A stretch of 64,000 bases of DNA. Origin: Phoronis australis. Lineage: Eukaryota; Phoronida; Phoronidae. Where the stretch lies: contig NMRA01000021.1 in NCBI GenBank assembly GCA_002633005.1, positions 968,298 through 1,032,297 on the forward strand, read 5' to 3'. The translations under genes and the position numbers were made by a program. This document shows, in pieces, positions 21,139-34,660 of the stretch (position 1 is its first letter; every line of letters begins with the position of its first letter). Below the pieces are notes generated by a model. It saw nothing but the letters and a program-made list of their open reading frames with translations, was not told the origin of the DNA and did no database searches.

Positions 21139-24100
21139 TTTAAATACTATGCATGGTGATGTCTCCCGAAGGTTTGCATGAGTGCATTTTTACAGGGTTC
21201 TCGTGTCTCACGGAACGCATGTTTGGTGTTGACGGGAGGTGTACAATCGGTGTGAGCCGGTACTGGGTCGGTCAAAAGTCTTGTTTTTGTCTGAATCAGA
21301 CTGGCTAACGACACGCTGGCCTCTGGCAACTGTTATTTTGGAAACAAGCAAGATTTCAACGAATTTGAAAGTAACAACAAATGAGATTGTTTCTATCCCA
21401 GTGTTTGTGATTTTGTCATAACTGAAGATGGGGGATAAAGGTGTCCTCATACAGCCGGTGATGAAACCATTCGTTGTGAGACAAGGAAGCGAGAATAAAA
21501 CGTGCAATCTGGTCAGAATTGCACAAATTTTATCTCAAACAACACTTCATAAAAACATTACGATTTCTTTACTGAAATGTGTTTTTGTTTTGTTTTTGCA
21601 AAACTCTGCGAGGCCCATCAGTGGCCGTCGACCTCACTGATGAAACGCGTGACAACCAGGTACAGTCTAGCACCAAAAAGGTTACTTTGCCGGGCACGAA
21701 TGATTGTAAGTTTAAAATGCTAGAATGATATCCAAAAACACAACACCCCTGGTAATAATTACCTCCACAAAATTCCAAAAGTTAACAATTAATAGGTTAT
21801 CGAGCTTTTTAAGCGGATTAGGCTATTGGAAGACTGGTTTTCAATTTGACAATTTGTTTTATAATTTGATTTCTCGTTTTACTAGTCAAACACTGAAAGT
21901 AATACAAGGCTTTCAAAATAGTTGTAAGTTAACTCTAATCAAAAACATGTATGAAAGTAAAGCTATTAATGCCTTATTATCCGAGTTTTAGTCCAAAAAC
22001 TATCGCCGTTTTAACTGGTTTCGTTGTATGGCATTAAATTCAAGAAGTTATTAACTTTGAACACGTGCAAAACATTTGCCAAAGCGCTTTTAATACTATG
22101 AACGAATGAAACTTTTAAAACGTTAAGAAAAGATCGACATTAAAATACAGAAGATATTACAACAACGCATGCGCAGCCATCCGAAGGTCAACAGAAATAT
22201 AAATGGCGGAAAATGCAAGTGTGGCGAAACGCGGTCGTCCTGGGAAACACTGAGATGAACAAAGGCCTCTTACCCATGTGCATGTGTGTTCGTTGATAAA
22301 CAGCCTGGCTACAAAGGTGTAAAAACGTAAACACCACCAGTTTTGGGTAATTCAAATCTCCAACAAAGTTTCCGTGAATGACACTTGTAACTGGCCACCT
22401 TGGCGTTTTTGCTACTAGCTGAAAGTGCTTGCGATAACGCTAGCGATCTCACCCGGCTCTCTACTAAATCTTTCCGCATACTCTTTGATTAGCCCTATCG
22501 CGGGCGTCCTCGGACATTTTACAAGGTAGGAAAAAACAAACAGTTTACAAGGTCAGCACCTCGATTTGAATTAATTCTACCTCGGGTGCCAGCTACCCGA
22601 CCAGATGCCAAACTCGGAAATGCCCGATTTCTAATAATTTCCCAACTCATCGTTTTTATCGATCAGAGGCCTGTTTCATCATAATTAATTTAAGATTTCT
22701 GTCAGAAAGTTCTATGCGCAGTTCATCTAGTTTTATTGGTCAGTAGCATTTCCAAGAATACATTGCAAATCTTAATGAAAGATTGCCACTTTAAGAATTG
22801 GACAGCTATGGCGAGCAGTCAACATTTATGTTTATACATGTACGTCTGTGTTGAAGTCTATCACGCTAGTGAAACTACAACATACATCAATGTAACGATT
22901 GGTAATCAAAACACAATACTTGGAGTTTATGTTTCTGCTACCCCAGCCTTATCGGCAACAGACATAATAGTGGGGTCACGTGAGATGGTGACGGTAGAGA
23001 CCATGGAGCTCTGCTGAAAACGAAACATCAAACAGTCAATAGTAACACACGCAAAAGTATTCGCAGGCATTCGTGGAAGGGGCTTACAGCCTAAATCTCG
23101 GCTTCCGTTGAAGTCAAATTGAGGATTTTCGAGAACATGTGCTTTTCTGTTTTACGATTGGATTAGAGTTCCCGGGGATACTTTCACAGGTGTATGCGGG
23201 ACGTTCTGTTCAAATGTGTGTTTTTCACCACCATTTCCTCACGAAAGCATGATTGCCTTTTCTGACCAAACATTTCCTACTAAAATGTACATTTTCAAAT
23301 TTAAGTCGATTCAACAGGTTCACAATATACGAGAAAGCTATCGAACAATGATGTTCAATATCATCCTACACTTTCAAAACTATGATTATGAAAGATATAT
23401 TCATTTTTCAACATGTTTTCTCTTCCTTATAATTTCTTAATGTTAAATAGGAGGACAAGCAACTGGGCTAGTGATACCGGAACAAAATTCTAGGAAGCAA
23501 ACTGCAGATGGGTTCCTATTTTCGAATGCATTCTTTAAATAGGTGGTTTCTCTAACATTCCAGCTGAAGCTCCCCCCGAATACTAGCCGAGTAACCCCTG
23601 GACTAGAGTTCTCACGTTCTTTGTAAGGATACTTTGGGCTCTTCTAATGACATACCTGGCGCCATCTTACGATTGACGCGAAACACTAGGTAATTCTGGA
23701 CTCGGACTTAAAGCTCAACTACCTCTATGTAGAAGCCCGTAGGAAATGGTCAAAATGATTCGGGCGGCAGTCGTTTGTACGAGTACTTTTGAGAAGAGCT
23801 TTAACGTATCTTTTTTCGATCATTAGGAATAATGTACAGAGTGTCTCGGCAATCAGTAGTTCATTTCCTGAATTTGTTTTCATAGCCTTTCGTCGAGAAC
23901 TCACACAGTCAATATAAAACTCGAAAACCATAAGGTTAGCAGATTTCACTAGTGGTAGCCCAGCTTCCCGTATCCTCTATGACGTAATCACCAGAAAAGG
24001 AGCGATTCCATTATGGGGACGTTACGTAAGGTAATTCTCGACTTACTTCGCACAAAAACAATTGTCGAAATTGCCAATTTCCATTTTTCAAAGGCTGATA

Positions 24101-24800
24101 ACATTGTGTCAAATAATGAAAAATTTACCAAAAGGTTTTCAGTTACATCCACACAGCACCAACCATGGTAGTCATAGACAAAGCTCTTCTTAACCTTTAT
24201 TTTGCGGAGATATTTGTCAAAATGCAATAATACTTGTCGGCCATACTGTGTGCTAAATAAGTGTCCGCTCCATTGATGAAGTCTGCTGTTCTTTTGTGAT
24301 GAAAGCAATATTCATTTTTTGAAAATATACAGAATTCAGCATAATAAAATGTAAATTCATGTTTAGTTTTCGGTAGAGTTCCGCCATAATGGCCATCGAA
24401 ATAAATGGCACTGTACTTCGCATTTAATAAACTTATGAAACTGAAAGTAAAATACATCCGAACACTGTGACAGATGCTGCTTTTAACTGATGCAATGGAT
24501 GAACTTGTTTTATCAGATGAAGCCGAAGAACTAAGTGCAGTAAATTCTGAGCGGTTTGTTTGTAAAGTTTATTCTCATTTATCGTGGCAAGACAGACAAC
24601 GATCTTAAATCAAGTTTGGTTTGCTGGCGACAAGCTTTCAAAACACTTTAAGACGACTAGATGTTTTTGAATTGTTTTTAAGTCATGGTTGTTTTTCTTG
24701 GAAACAATTTACTCATCGTAGAGTTGCTATGGATCGTATTTTTTGCTGTACATGAAACCAAAAGCTTTTTTCACTAACATACTGCTAATCACTGCTGCGT
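21139..24800. other. Gene-free stretch
   Basis: Only short open frames without recognisable domains; the longest (22736-23017, 93 codons) matches nothing I know. I see no splice-linked exon series. Confidence 0.5.
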
Positions 24801-24871
24801 ATGGACTACTTTCACTAGTATGGACTACTTTCACTAGTATGGACTACTTTCACTAGTATGGACTACTTTCA
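24801..24871. repeat. 19-bp tandem repeat, about 3.7 copies
   Basis: Perfect tandem units of ATGGACTACTTTCACTAGT at 24801, 24820 and 24839, with a partial fourth from 24858. Confidence 0.9.
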
Positions 24872-27800
24872 CGATGGATCATGCATTTCTTACAAAGCTG
24901 ACACGGACACGCTGAGTTGCTTAAACCTTAAATTCTAATACACATGTAATATTCCTTGGTAACACTCACACAGAAAGTGGAATGTTGGACATAGGCCTAC
25001 ATGTACATGTAATTCAAGTGGCGAGTTGTTGTTTGTTGAATGGATAACCGCAAGGATCTTTTCTGAATATCCCCAATATTTTCAAAGCGACGAAACACCG
25101 AGAATGCGTGACATCTTTGTGCGTGATGAGGACTAGCGAATACTTCAGCCCACCTAGACACGACCAGTGACATTTGGTTTTACCACCTCCCTCGGTTTGT
25201 TTTTAAATAACCTAAATAGTCGTCACCGACTGCTGAGGGAAGGCGAATGTTTTTGTTTTGCAATTTGCCAGTGATGACGCGATGTTTCAACTTTGTGGCA
25301 AGAAGAGGGCTATTGAACCAATTAAACCATGAACCGTTAAACCTTGAAATTAATCGTCTGTAAACGGTATGCAGGAATTCACGTAGATAGTTATATAATG
25401 TGTGTCATTGCCAAGGGACGTCTCCAACTTTGTGTCACGGCCCTCACCGTTGTTCACTAAAGCAAACATTCACCGAGTGTTATGGAACAATGAATTTTAA
25501 ACTGCGGGGGTTTCTGCTCACCACTTATGCAGATCATCGCATTTGCATATCGAACGCTCTGCGATGTTGTGACAAAAGCCTTTGTTTGTCTATGTTTCCC
25601 TAAACGATTTTTAACATATTTTCAAACGTCAATCACAGCCCATTATTTAGGTTAAAGGCAGCTGTCACTGAGCGATGTAATCTAAAAGATCCTGTTTTTC
25701 CAAGTTCGTGCTGTGGTTTTGTGGTGGTCATTTTGTGAGGTCTGGGGTTTCCAAAGGATGCTAAAAGTTCATGACGCAATTTGCTGCACTGAAAACTATC
25801 CACATAAATGTCAATTAATGTGAGCTGATGGGCGCGTCTCAAATGTGACGAGACGATTCTCTGATAATGAACAAAAAATCCGGTGATCGAGTTTACCTTG
25901 AAGTGCACCCAATTACAATGGACGAACTGGCGGGCTTTTTAAATATATGTCCCCAGAAATGCACGCTTGTTCATTTTAGCTGCTGGTAGGGCCTTTAGGT
26001 CAATTGAATCACAAAATTCACAAATTTGTCAATAACCAACATGAGTGACCGGTCTCAAACTGATGTAGTCAGGGAATCGCATTTCCTAATTGCTGCAAGT
26101 TAGCGATATCTAGTCGGACTGACTGGAAAGTAGCTTTCGTAAGTAAATTCTTTCCCAGAGGGCACTACACAAATGTCATTTGGGGGGTCAGCGTAAAGAA
26201 CTGTATCAGAGGTACGCTAGGGTGGATCAAATTCGACAATGAAGACAAAAGTTTTCAAAAGTATACTCTTGCTTCACTTTATCACAATAGAACACAGCAT
26301 AAGCGTTACGAATCGAACGATTTCCTGACTACTAACTTGGTTATTGCTATGAGATTTCTAATTTTCTAAATGTTAGGTTAGGGCAGAAGTTCGATATCAT
26401 TCACAACGGCGGCCATTTTAGAGTGTAGCAATCTAAATTTAAAAATCGGTCAAAATTCATATTATTTTCGATGCATGTTTGAAGATAAATTGGTGACACG
26501 TTACAAGAGGGACAATTCGGTGGCAAAATTTGACTAAATTGGTATCGTTAAACTTCGTTGTTTGAGGCTTTAACTAAAGTTAAGCGTCCGGAATATATTT
26601 AACACTTGTGCTAGTTACGTATACACGCACTTCTGTTTTAACATTTTGATGATTCAGCAGAATAATCGTCAAATAAAATTTAAGCCAATAACTTTATTGA
26701 GTTTATTTCAAAGGTGTTCGAAATGATTCGATGAATACCATATGACCGTAAGTTAGTCTGTGATTCCGTGAACTCCTCCCAGCTGCAGGGATAGGGAGAA
26801 GGCAGTTTGAACAGACACAGTTTCTGTAATAAACGATCCATTTGAGTCTCGTCTATAGACTAAATGTAGACATCAAGGCTGTCTACAGACGCGTTCCGCG
26901 AATATTCATCGCCTACATTTTGTTCAAGGTCATAACTAGACCACAGGTGTTCTAAGGTAACATCAAACAATTCGAAGCGGTTGCGCGTCCGGGGATTGTA
27001 CAGTGTTCAGACGCTATTAATCAGATGGCTGATCGGACGTCTGATCCGTCGCATGTAAAAGTTCAAATGTGAATGGTTGTCAGACGTCTGATCTACCTCC
27101 TTATCATTCAAAACCAAATCAGGCGGTACCTAGATCTGTTTTCTTACCTTCGGAAGACACTTTGCACGTGTACATTCTCATGTTGTGACTCTCGGATAAC
27201 CCCTTTCCCGACGGTGATCGCACGTGATTGGTCAGAATATAAGCACGTACCTTGCACATTTAAATATTGTTTAATTCTTGAAAAACGTCGAATAGGATAC
27301 ATATTTGAACATTTTACGTCGAGCGGCGACCTATCTCCGGATCAGACTTCTCATCTGCTTGATCACTTCCGGGTTTCTAATCCCGGTACTCGAAACTTGA
27401 TTGGAAAATTGTATAATTGCATGACCTCCTTGGACTAAATTAGCTGTACTCTAATCATGCTTCGACTCCAAACGTGAGTCGAGTCTTAGTGCGGAGGTTA
27501 GACCCCGGACCCTGAACGTTAAGGATCAGGCAACTGTAAAATGCACAAAATTTTGCACGGAAATTTGTCGATTAAATCAGTTTTTGGCCACAATAAGATT
27601 AAAAAGCGGACGATCGCCGCACAAATAAAAAAGATCATGTTCAATTCAACGTTTCGTCTTTTCATTAGACATCATCAGGATCATATTTACAACAATTTAG
27701 GACAACAAGTGCCAACATACAGCTCAGGTAACATCCATAGAGTGAAGTGAGAGACACATAGAATATAGTCGAGTCTCGCTCATCCGTCAAAAAGCAAAAC

Positions 27801-28251
27801 TTGATTGGCTTAGACTTCACTGTAATCGAAAACCCCTGAGCAAGATATTCGTGGGGGAAGTCTCTTTAGGTGTGTTTCCAATTAAAATCTCGTTAGTGAC
27901 ATGCGGAAACACGTGATAGACGAATACGCGCACTCGTGTAATTCAAAGAACCAACAATTTTCGTTTATAATGGCGATAACAGCTTTTGTTCAGATCTGTG
28001 TAATGTCGCCAATCCAAAATTGCAATTTACATAACATCTTCTTTGGTTTTTGGAAAGTCGAGCTCATAATTGTGGCGTGTGTATGGTTCTTAAAATGAAA
28101 TGACGAAACGGCGTAACTCAGGTGCAAACAATTAAGCGCTGCCTAAAACTTCTGGTCAACGTGACTATCGGTGACTGTCGTCAAATCAAATTTTTGCATA
28201 TATTTTGACGACTCGTTTCAATCGTGTTTACACCAGACCAGTTGCAGGGAA

Positions 28252-28303
28252 ATATCCACACAGTAAGTATCCACACAGTAAATATCCACACAGTAAATAT
28301 CCC
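28252..28303. repeat. 15-bp tandem repeat, about 3.5 copies
   Basis: Units of ATATCCACACAGTA plus one base, with one substitution in the second unit. Confidence 0.85.
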
Positions 28304-29225
28304 ATAGGAAAGCGTATGCACGAAATGGTGTCTCGGAGCATTTACGACAAACAATTGCGTTGAGTTTGATTTCCATCAGTTGAGTTACAAGGAATAACAT
28401 AAAAGTATGAACTTTTGTTAACTCGAATGTGTAGTTGTTTGAGATCCATCTTCCGAAACATTGTTGGAGATCAGAAAGTACGTAAAATTTCGTGAGACAG
28501 ACTCTAGACTTGTCATGTCCGTACGAATGATGATAATAATAAAGTTTCAAACATCCCTTTCGTGTACTACATGTACATGTACTTAAAACATTTAATCTCT
28601 TGTTTAATCACTATCTTTTTGTTACCACTATCTTACGAGAGAATAAATGTGGGCTTGAGAACCGGACCGGGGCAAAACAAACGTGAAATATCGTGAAAAT
28701 CAGTTTTGAGCTATTTGAATGGCACTGAAATACACAAAACAAAGACCAGAAAATAGACGGAAGACAGCCGTCCCTATGGGATAAATCACAACCGGTGAAT
28801 TTTATTAAACAGCAATTAGTTACATAACTGCACGCGTGCATACATTGGATTAGTTAGCTAAACAAACAAATGCAACTCTAGAATTGCACTTTATTACACC
28901 GCGCATGATTTAGACATCAAAATCGTCATCGCCAACGCAGCCTCAAGTTTTGATTACTTCCCATGATGCCAAAGACAAGTGAACCGCTCAGGCAGTCTCT
29001 GATTCATTCTGAAACCTTGAGAATGCAACTCGAGAATCGAACAGGGGTCAAGGCAATCATTGACCTTCTACTAACATCAGAGTAAGTGTATATACAGAAT
29101 TGCAATGCAGGGTTTAAAGGGGGTGTTTATTTTAAACTCGTTTTACGAGGGATTTGGATAATGCAAGTCGTCAAAGAACTGGGAATTTTATTCCTAGCGT
29201 TCAATTTTTGGTAAAGACTGTCTGT

Positions 29226-29373
29226 CATAGGCGGCGCACCATAGGGGCTGTGGGGAGGCTATAGCCCCACTTTTTCAGTGCTCCTGCGCTCATGGTCCAT
29301 GGGCGGTGTACCACGGGGAGGGGGAGGGTTGGGGGCTACAGCCCCCACTTTTTTCAGGGCTGCGCCGCCCATG
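29226..29373. mobile_element. CATGGGCGG hairpin MITE, tandem double copy
   Basis: Two units (29226-29294 and 29298-29373), both in the orientation with CACTTTTTTCAG on the right side. The first is more decayed at both ends. No clean target duplication is visible. Confidence 0.7.
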
Positions 29374-31465
29374 TGTACAGTGTATGGGTGACTAAAACGG
29401 ACCACTGGCGTTTAAGTCACTTTGGTATAGAGTTAAGTGCGTCAAAATTACAAATGAAAATTAAACTGCGGGACAAAAAGGTGCGCTTGCCTTGGAAATA
29501 TGCTAAAAACAAATAAGGGTCAAACTAAACTAATGTGTCAGCGAATGACAAAAATTTCAACTTCAAAGTGAGGTATTAACTAAATGTACATTCTCACAAG
29601 CGACAGATCTACCGTTAGCATTCCTACTGTTATTCACTGAGCCTTCGGACACTAGGCAACTACTTAGTGGTACGAGCTTGAACAAATATTGTCTTCCCTA
29701 CCTGGTACAATTTACTAACGGAAGCAACTGTCAAAAATTACGATCCTGTTAAAAACCTTGATCAGCAAATCAGAAAATAGCGTTGATTGAATTTGACATC
29801 TAAGCAATTAAGGAAGAATGAACTTACCTTTTCCCCTAAAGTTTAACGCCGGGCTTCATAACATACATATGCTGTAGTACCGCCACCACTTCTCAACTTG
29901 ATTTAAAGGAGGTACCCTTGCTAAGTGTATATAAGATTTTTTAAGTAGAAGGACTGGTTAGACACCGGTTCAATGCTCCCTTTTCTCTACCGTGACTTTA
30001 ACTTGTTATAGGCGAAAGCGTAAATCTGCCGCACATTATGAGAATTAAGTAATTGTTATTGGCGTTCTGGTGGATATCACGTGAAATCGTCTTCTTATTG
30101 GCTCAGAAAACGAAACAAGAAGTGAAAATCCTGCAATGCAGCACCGCGTGCTCTGTATACAGTGTACGTCATCACTTTCAGAGTACCAGTGCGACAAAAT
30201 ATCCCCAATGCAAGCTTCTAAGTTCTAACACAGTAAGGTCAAAGATTTTATAGTATCTTTGGTAAGGTGTCAGTCTGCCAAGCGCAACTTTTTGGGGTTT
30301 TGATGAGTCATAAACAAGTGAGCTTCACATTAACAGAGCGAGAATTTTTTTAAGAAGTGGGAAAATTTGTCAGGGAGTGCGTGGTTCTGCGGGCTAGCTC
30401 TTAATCGACAATCCTTAAACACTGCGGGTTGAATGGTGTGCTACATACTCGCGTACAATATAATATTGCTGAGAGGACAGTTTTCATATAATTACCAAAC
30501 CTTCAATATACCAGTTGTTATTGGTTCCCTTTCTTTGCTGAATATACATAGGCAGAACCGTGTTCACACTGGAATTCCCTCCTGCTGGTAATCGGTCTTT
30601 GGTAGAATACGTTTTGGTAGAACATATCGCTTCAGCGATGTTGTAGGAGAGTCAAGTAAGGCTACTTGTTTTTGTGTCTTGAAACCAGACATAGCAGGCT
30701 GTCATATTTGTTGATGCGTGAGAAATCATATCTTATCCGAGTAAGGGGTGAAATTGAAACCAACCGAGTAAGCAATCTGAATAAAAAGGCAATTTTCTTT
30801 GAAGGTGGGTTTTCAGGTAACATGTAACCAGTAGCATATTTAACCAAGTTTTGGAGGCTAAAATATGGCTTTCGGTTTTCTTTTGTGCATCACCTTAAAC
30901 ATTATAAGATGTTTGTTTACCAGGTGAAGTGCCGGTGCCAAACACCGGGTGGAGTTCCACGCCAAGTCAGTTGGCACAAGCGATGATTAATAAGACGGTT
31001 GCCATGGTGCCGTGAGAACAAGGTCACGTGCAGTCAAAATACCTGACCGATGTTGATGCATACAGGCATGTCATGTACTGAAACTCGAAACATGACTAAA
31101 ACCGCATGTGAGTAAAGATTACTCATAGACGCAAGTTGCCAGTTGACACATAGGTAATCATTCGAGAAAAAAATCTGCTCACACGTCTACAAAATTCGTT
31201 CAATTTGTCCCAAACAACCGCACAGCAGGTGTTTTATTAGCGCATCATGTACAGTTTGAAAATTGTAGAATACGTACATGTACACTGGTAGTCGGACGTT
31301 ATTTGAGTCCTACATTTACTCGTAAGGTCATAAAATTAAAAAAGTCAGCCAATCGACTTTTGCAAGGTTTGTGGAAAATTGATCATCATCTGACTATCAC
31401 TTGGAAACAGTGTGAAAGGCGCCGAACTCAAAATCTCCTGAGTGGAAACGGATGGATTACTACAC

Positions 31466-31590
31466 CACATTTATCGTTATTATTATTATGATCATTATCA
31501 TTCATTATCATTATTTTTTATATTTTTATTACCACTGTTGCTATCGATATCGCTATCGGTATTGTTATTATTATGGTTGTTGTTGGATGA
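31466..31590. repeat. ATT/ATC-rich microsatellite tract
   Basis: Imperfect TTATTATTA and ATCATTATC runs, with CTATCGATATCGCTATCGG in the middle. Confidence 0.75.
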
Positions 31591-31980
31591 GCACGTGAGG
31601 TAGTCCCATACCCGTGATTGTTTTTATGCGAACACTGTTAACACTTCGCTGAAGATGACCTGAGAAATGACCGGCAGAAACGCCGTGCCAGTGTAAACAC
31701 ACATAGTCGTGGCTAGAGGTTGGTGGGTAAATAGACTAATAACTTTTGGAAATGACATTACTACATCACGACGTCAAAATGACTTTAGGAAGTCGGTCTC
31801 ATCATTGTTTTACTTCGTATTATCGTAGTTATTGCCTATTCTCCGCTATCCTGCAACTTAACGCGTTTATCCAGAGCAATTGCATTCTGCAATATGCAAG
31901 CACACATCTGTTTGGAAACTATAAAAGCCATCGTCACTACGAGTTACATTAGAACAGGTTACGAATCGTCGATTGTAGAA

Positions 31981-32043
31981 CATGGGCGGCGCAGCACTGA
32001 AATAAGTGGGAGGCTATACCCCCCCCCCCCCAGCCCTCGCCCG
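31981..32043. mobile_element. CATGGGCGG hairpin MITE, truncated
   Basis: Begins CATGGGCGGCGCAGCACTG and AGTGGGAGGCTATA, then a C run and AGCCCTCGCCCGG. The right terminal repeat is lost. Confidence 0.6.
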
Positions 32044-34478
32044 GTTGTACTGAGGCAACTTGACACGTGTGACAACTTACTCCACCTTATTGAGGTTCAC
32101 GTTATTGTTCCGGGGCAAATTAATTGACGCGGCGCATTTCCTAGTGTGGACACAAATCTCAGAGCAAGCAAGGTGTAAGTACTTTCTGTGCGCTTGCTCA
32201 GTTACACTCAAGCTAGAGTGCCATTTAGCGCAATGTATATTTAATATTACACAGTGTAGGATATGTAGCGTGGGCAATCGGCCGAAGGGGGACAGATTTC
32301 TTTAGAGCAATTGCTCTAAAACAAGTTCAGTAACTCACAGAGTGGACAGGTCACTATTGTCGGACAAGGCAAATGGGCAATATTTTTGCTACTGAGATTA
32401 ATGAATACAAGTGCGACATGATGGGCAAAGCATTTACATCTTGGTTAATTATTTAGCATTATGTGAGGACACGGACAAGTCTCCGAGTTTGATTAACTTA
32501 GACCGGAACCTTCATCATCCGATATTGATTCAAATTAAACTTTCATATTCAACGCTTGATGCGCTGCTCTCAAAATATGATTCTACATGTTCCACTTTTG
32601 TATGAAGGGCTATTAGTTAAAGATAATAGTGTTGTAATTTTATGTAACAAATCAATAAAACAAAACGAAAAGTATTTTAGACAATGTTTTACATCGTTTC
32701 GTGAGATTTCATCTGAAACAGTTTAAATAAAGTGAAATATTAGTGGTACCGTTTTTTTTGCTGTGAATATGCTTTTCTTATTATTTTGCTTACGTTCGCT
32801 GAAAGTCCATGCTCACGTGACCTATTTAATGGCAGATTGGTATAAAATTTGAAGACTCTCTACTTTCATAAGACATATACTTTTACGGAGCTAATTTCTA
32901 TACTTTCCTAAAATTTTGGCTAAATGTACAAACTTCAGCATTCAAGCCATTTCGCCTTTCACCCGCGTGATTTCGCTTCTTGCTCTACGAAACGCACCCC
33001 AGTTTCGCAATCTCATGTCGTTTACCTTTACCTGTTATTAAAAAACACAGAAGTACCTGAAATTTGTTTCTTTTTTGTACGAAAACTAACAGTTTCGAAA
33101 TTAATGGATCTTTTGATTCCGCGTTATTTGTAACAGTAGAAAAGGCAGGGAGGGTGGTAACCGTAAGACTATTGCGAGTGGGAGTTAAACCATTTGGCCT
33201 CAGGTTCCGGAAATGTCATAAATAAAACGGCACTGCGGTATAAACAAGGCTATTTTTCAATTAACGGAATTAATCTGTTTACGAATGCCTCGGTCACTTA
33301 TTTCTCTGATTACTAATTCGGGACTTAAATTTCTTGCTGACGTTCAGATTTCAGCTACTGTGCCTTATCAGTACACGGCCGCATGCAAAGGTGCATTTTT
33401 GAAATTCTCCTGTATTTGAAACTCTCATCCAGAATCAGATGGGTTCTAAGCAAATGACAATATATATTCCGGGAGTTATCAATTTGTTCTGTGGTTTTAA
33501 TTGTGTTGGCCGCCTCCCAAAAAAATGTGAAATCTGCTGCTTGGAAATTCTTCGCATCCGTTTACAATTTTCGATATCACTTACTTTACCGAAGAAGCCT
33601 TTCACTGCAGAGTGAATATTTGCTAACAAGCTAAGCCATCGATGACTTTATCAGAAACGCGCATATACAGTTTATGCCCGATGATCTTGATCTGAATATT
33701 CGTATGATTCACTTTTTGATATTTTGTTCCCAGCAACAGGAAGCGGGAATGTGGTAGGTACTTAACACGTGACTGAGGTTGCATGCATAAATTATGCTAA
33801 ACAATTTAGGGGGAAAAGTTTGTTTATTAGTAATAGTTACATGTATACATGCCTACCAGCTTAGATGATGTAAATTCAAAGGGCATCTTGGACGTTTGTT
33901 TCATTTTGGATACAACAAGTTTGAATTTAACACACAAATCAAAATGCAGAAGCTCGAATTGGAACTGCTTACGAGGACAATGATATCTCATCAAGCATAG
34001 GCCTACAGTACCATTTAGCCAAATGTCTAACCCAACATAATTTCTTGTTTCTGGACCAGGTTGCATAAATGTATGCAAAGGTGTTCTTTACATGGACATT
34101 CAAAAGAGGTCTTCTTATATCGATTCTGATGACGAAGGATAGTTTTTACTGTTTACATCGGTTAGGTTGACAATTTTTCTAAAACGATATTCTCCACAAC
34201 CGAATATCGCCTTCCGTTAATCGAGGTTATGAACTCATGCTTGACGTTTCGCACCTGATTCAATCCATCATCAATGGAGATCAAAAACAAGACAGCGTAA
34301 CCTGTGTGGAACCGTGCGAGTATTCAGTCAAAGGGGGTGAACGCCTCAAAAAGTACAGATGTTTATCAGACGAACACCATGGATATGGAATTTATATATA
34401 TACATGTATTTATATAAAAGATGGGGATAAATTATGATCAACCAAAATTTCCTGTGTAGTGTTATATGGACTTGATGA

Positions 34479-34558
34479 CATGGGTGGCTCAGCACTGAAA
34501 AAAGTGGGGGCTANNNNCCCCCCCCCCCCCCCCCAACCCCTATGTTGCGCCGCCCATG
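34479..34558. mobile_element. CATGGGCGG hairpin MITE with unresolved centre
   Basis: Left end CATGGGTGGCTCAGCACTG, right end TGTTGCGCCGCCCATG. The centre has four N (34514-34517) beside a long C run, where the hairpin probably defeated sequencing. Flanks GATGA and GATGG are a 4-of-5 target duplication. Confidence 0.7.
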
Positions 34559-34580
34559 GATGGGTTACCGAAGTTCTCTG

Positions 34581-34660
34581 AGATAAGCCACAGCGCGGAA
34601 TCAAACTTACAACCCTGCAGTCGTAGTCCAACACTTTGCTATCGGAACTAAAGTTCCTAT
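34581..34660 (-). repeat. tRNA-like SINE head (Pol III A and B boxes), minus strand
   Basis: The minus strand reads TTAGTTCCGATAGCAAAGTG, then TTGGACTACGACTGCAGG and GTAAGTTTGATTCC, the layout of a tRNA D-arm, anticodon arm and T-arm (B box). Pairing is imperfect, so a SINE or tRNA pseudogene is more likely than a working tRNA. It lies directly beside the hairpin MITE at 34479. Confidence 0.45.

Noticed and set aside
24801-24871. CRISPR-like array
   Set aside because: Direct tandem repeat without spacers, in animal DNA.
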